Assembly (NCBI GenBank): GCA_021805265.1
Contig: JAJZFR010000006.1
Location: 1 to 16,177, forward strand
Length of the DNA: 16,177 nt
DNA from: Acidobacteriota bacterium
GTDB taxonomy: Bacteria > Acidobacteriota > Terriglobia > Terriglobales > Acidobacteriaceae
Direction: 5' to 3'
The translations under genes and the position numbers were made by a program. The stretch's first letter is position 1, and the number at the start of each line of letters is the position of its first letter. Below, in pieces: positions 14,407-16,177 of this stretch. The notes under the pieces are model-generated. The model saw nothing but the letters and a program-made list of their open reading frames with translations, was not told the DNA's origin and did not search any database.

Positions 14407-15129
14407 TCAGCAGCTCTGTCCGTAGGTTGCGTTGGGGCCATGTTTGCGGCGGTAGTGGTGGTCGCCGATGTGGCTGGGAAGGCCGTCCGGGGAAGCGCCG
14501 ATCAGAATGGATCGCCAGGCAAGGCGGGCGATGAATTCGAGCAGGTCGGCGTGATCGACGGCGTCGGCTGGAGTGCGTCCCCAGGTGAAGGGCGCGTGGC
14601 CGGCGACGAGGACGCCAGGTGTGGCGAGGGGGTCAAGATTCCGATCGGCAAAGAGGCGGGTGATGATGGTGCCGGTGTTGCGGACGTAGGCCTGTTGGAC
14701 CTGCTCGGGGGAGAGCATTGCGGTGACCGGTACCTCGCCGTGAAAGTAGTCGGCGTGGGTGGTGCCGAGGCAGGGGATGGGTTTGCCAGCCTGCGCCCAG
14801 GTGGTGGCGAACTCGGAGTGGGTGTGAACGACGCCGCCGATCTGTGGAAAGGCGCGGTAGAGTTCCAGGTGAGTGTCAAGGTCGCTCGATGGACGCAGGC
14901 TGCCCTCGAGGATGGTTCCATCCAGGCGGGTAAGCACGAGGTCGGCAGCGGTGAGTGAGTGGTATGCGACGCCGCTGGGCTTGATGGCGACGATGGGTTG
15001 GGTTCCGGAGCCGTCGAGGCCCGCGCGGTCAATGCCGCTGGCGTTGCCGAAGGTGTGGATGGCGAGGCCGAGCGTGGCAATCCGCTGATTGGCTGCGAGC
15101 GCCTGGGCGCGAAGCTGTGGGAGCAGCAT
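14407..15129 (-). CDS. araD: L-ribulose-5-phosphate 4-epimerase (class II aldolase family)
   Basis: 240-residue Zn enzyme that converts L-ribulose 5-phosphate to D-xylulose 5-phosphate, the last step of L-arabinose entry to the pentose phosphate pathway. The active-site residues known in E. coli AraD are all present at a constant offset of 7: D83 in RPSSDLDTH, zinc ligands H102 and H104 in VVHTHSEFAT, D127 in GTTHADYF, H178 in VAGHAPFTWG and Y236 in ATYGQ. Phosphate-binding GNAS (28-31) and KPSG (50-53) are also seen. Length and the C-terminal YRRKHGPNATYGQ support the epimerase over fuculose-phosphate aldolase. A GGAG lies nine bases before the ATG. No other arabinose gene is nearby, so it is not in an ara operon here. 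Confidence 0.93.
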   Translation of the reverse strand: MLLPQLRAQALAANQRIATLGLAIHTFGNASGIDRAGLDGSGTQPIVAIKPSGVAYHSLTAADLVLTRLDGTILEGSLRPSSDLDTHLELYRAFPQIGGVVHTHSEFATTWAQAGKPIPCLGTTHADYFHGEVPVTAMLSPEQVQQAYVRNTGTIITRLFADRNLDPLATPGVLVAGHAPFTWGRTPADAVDHADLLEFIARLAWRSILIGASPDGLPSHIGDHHYRRKHGPNATYGQSC

Positions 15130-15151
15130 GAAGGTTCTCCATCGAGGCGGC

Positions 15152-15222
15152 CAACCCCGAGCGATTGGGTGGAGCGCCGGGGTTGATTTCCATCCAAAGT
15201 GTAGCAGCGAGCGGGGATGGAA
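15152..15222. promoter_or_regulatory. Two inverted repeats between araD and the sigma gene
   Basis: CAACCCCG (15152-15159) pairs with 15178-15185, and TTCCATCC (15188-15195) pairs with 15215-15222; each stem is 8 bp with loops of 18 and 19 bases. They lie back to back, two bases apart, 22 bases and more before the araD start codon. They may form leader hairpins of araD mRNA or operator sites in this divergent region. No T-run is attached. Nothing links them to arabinose regulation. Confidence 0.35.
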
Positions 15223-15245
15223 TGAGGGGATTGATTGCGGCGCGG

Positions 15246-15272
15246 TGTAAACCCTTGCGCAGAGCGGGCGTC
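15246..15272 (+). promoter_or_regulatory. ECF-type promoter of the sigma factor gene
   Basis: TGTAAAC (15246-15252) and CGTC (15269-15272) are separated by 16 bases. This matches the general AAC-N16-CGTC layout of promoters read by group IV sigma factors. Start of transcription would fall around 15279-15282, at or a few bases before the start codon, so the message would be leaderless or nearly so. Its place directly before an ECF sigma gene suggests autoregulation. Confidence 0.5.
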
Positions 15273-15284
15273 TGATCTAGTGTG

Positions 15285-15872
15285 ATGGCAACCACGGCAG
15301 CAGCGCTGGAGAGTATGAACGAACGATGGACGACGGATCGCGCGCTGGCTGCGCGGGAAGAGTTTGCAGAAGTGGCTACGCGGTATCGGCCGCAGGTGTT
15401 TCGTTTTCTGCTGGCTTCGCTGCGAGATGTGGATATGGCGGAGACGCTGACCCAGGAATGTCTGTTGAAGGCGCATCGCAACTGGGATAAATTTCGTGGG
15501 GACTCGCAGGTGTTGACCTGGCTGCTTCGGATCGCGATCAACCTGCAGAAGGATCAGTGGCGGAATCGGCGATTGCAGTTCTGGAAGCAGACGACGACGC
15601 ACGCGGTCGACGCGACGGAGGCGAGTTCGTGGCTGGCGAGCGATGCATCGTCTCCCGAGGAACAGACGGTGGCGCGTGACCAGGTAAGGCTGGTTTGGGA
15701 CGCGGTGAAGCGGCTGAGCGAGCGTCAGCGGACGGTGTTCATGCTTCGCCATGTGGAAGAGATGGAGATCACGGAGATTGCAGAAGCTGTGGGCTTGAGC
15801 GAAGGCACGGTGAAGGCGCATCTATCGCGGGCGGTGATGCGGATTCGCGTGGAACTGGGAGGAAAGCGATGA
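15285..15872 (+). CDS. ECF (group IV) RNA polymerase sigma factor
   Basis: 195-residue sigma-70 family factor with only regions 2 and 4, directing RNA polymerase to a stress or envelope regulon. Region 2 covers about 26-95 (YRPQVFRFLLASLRDVDMAE, then TWLLRIAINLQKDQWRNRR). Region 4 covers about 133-190 with LSERQRTVFMLRHVEEME and the helix-turn-helix EIAEAVGLSEGTVKAHLSRA. A linker rich in Ala/Ser/Thr (about 101-125) joins them. ATG 15285 is used; an in-frame GTG at 15282 sits right where transcription is predicted to start, and an internal ATG at 15315 follows GGAG at short spacing. The stop overlaps the next gene by four bases (ATGA), so a coupled partner is expected. Confidence 0.93.
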   Translation: MATTAAALESMNERWTTDRALAAREEFAEVATRYRPQVFRFLLASLRDVDMAETLTQECLLKAHRNWDKFRGDSQVLTWLLRIAINLQKDQWRNRRLQFWKQTTTHAVDATEASSWLASDASSPEEQTVARDQVRLVWDAVKRLSERQRTVFMLRHVEEMEITEIAEAVGLSEGTVKAHLSRAVMRIRVELGGKR

Positions 15873-16177
15873 AAACCCCAAAGAATATTTGTTCGGAGGA
15901 AGAGCTGGATCAGGCGCTGCGGCGGTTTCGGTCGAGTGTGCAAAGCTGGAGCGAGGCAGAGTATGCGCGTCCGCGACGGCTGGCGGTCGGCGGCTGGCAG
16001 CGAGTGCGCGGGTTCGCGTTGGGCGCGGCAATGGCGAGTCTGGTGGCGGTGTGCGTAATTCCGCTGGCGATTCGGCACGGGCATCCTGGCCAGAGCGTGG
16101 CGCAGGCTTCGCCGAGTCTGGCCTCTGCGAGTGAGGCTTCAGCGCGTCCGGCACAAACTAGTCCGGCACAAACTAGT
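15869..16177 (+). CDS. Putative one-pass membrane partner of the ECF sigma factor (cut by window edge)
   Basis: The start overlaps the sigma stop (ATGA, 15869-15872), with GGGAGGAAAG just upstream as ribosome binding site. The 103 visible residues begin MKTPKNICSEEELDQALRRF, continue with SSVQSWSEAEYARPRR (23-38), then one hydrophobic segment (about 52-70, FALGAAMASLVAVCVIPLAI), then a low-complexity Ala/Ser/Pro/Gln tail ending in two PAQTS units. The overlap and topology fit an anti-sigma or regulatory membrane protein with a cytoplasmic N-terminus. I do not see the HxxxCxxC zinc motif of classic anti-sigma domains. Family membership is not recognised; the role is inferred from position. Confidence 0.65.
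   Translation, partial: MKTPKNICSEEELDQALRRFRSSVQSWSEAEYARPRRLAVGGWQRVRGFALGAAMASLVAVCVIPLAIRHGHPGQSVAQASPSLASASEASARPAQTSPAQTS
16148..16177 (+). repeat. 15-bp tandem repeat at the window end
   Basis: CCGGCACAAACTAGT occurs twice without a gap (16148-16162 and 16163-16177), in frame with the membrane protein and encoding PAQTS PAQTS. The window stops exactly at the end of copy two, so further copies may follow. Confidence 0.9.

Noticed and set aside
14274..14534. An 86-residue plus-strand frame between the kinase and araD genes
   Set aside because: No ribosome binding site or family resemblance, and its second half is antisense to araD.

Overview
The window is GC-rich, gene-dense bacterial DNA that looks chromosomal. 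The protein sequences fit an Acidobacteriota (Terriglobia-like) bacterium: Tat-type sugar oxidoreductase and isomerase genes, an MlaE/MlaF pair, a PDZ-containing NtrB-type kinase with an NtrC-type regulator, and an ECF sigma factor followed by a small one-pass membrane protein. This taxonomic guess rests on recognition of protein styles, not on a search. No rRNA, tRNA, CRISPR array, phage gene or transposase was found.

Layout. The left edge cuts proS (minus strand, N-terminal 229 residues). Its leader carries a perfect 15-bp hairpin. A two-gene plus-strand block follows: a Tat-type sugar-phosphate isomerase/epimerase-like TIM barrel and a Tat-type Gfo/Idh/MocA oxidoreductase, probably acting together on an exported sugar substrate. 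From 3389 to 14141 every gene is on the minus strand. Reading in transcription order these are: a PDZ-transmembrane-GAF-PAS histidine kinase overlapping an NtrC-family regulator; a 123-bp MITE-like palindromic element; an MFS exporter; mlaE-mlaF-GNAT with tight or overlapping junctions; a vapBC toxin-antitoxin module; a glutaryl-CoA-dehydrogenase-like enzyme; and a PPOX-fold flavin/heme-binding-type protein. Next is an L-ribulose-5-phosphate 4-epimerase (araD, minus). The right edge holds a plus-strand ECF sigma factor overlapping a putative one-pass membrane partner, cut by the window end exactly at the end of a 15-bp tandem repeat.

How the genes work together. The kinase and regulator form one two-component system with a likely membrane or periplasmic input. 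The regulator has a degenerate sigma54-contact loop (GSFTSA instead of GAFTGA). MlaE and MlaF form the inner-membrane core of a lipid-transport ABC complex, but no MCE (MlaD) gene follows and a GNAT acetyltransferase takes that place. The ECF sigma gene has a well-spaced ECF-type promoter immediately upstream, suggesting autoregulation. Several genes (vapB, the PPOX gene, the MFS gene, the sigma gene) have a promoter-like element so close to the start codon that leaderless transcripts are likely, while others (araD, the dehydrogenase, the regulator, the Tat pair) have clear Shine-Dalgarno sites.

I see no obvious new defence system or large mobile island. The most interesting items are the MITE-like element, the kinase/regulator pair with its altered loop, the MlaF with Ser in place of the Walker B Glu, and the leaderless-promoter pattern. 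No gene-free stretch exceeds 300 bases; the two longest (690-945 and 14142-14406) are described below.
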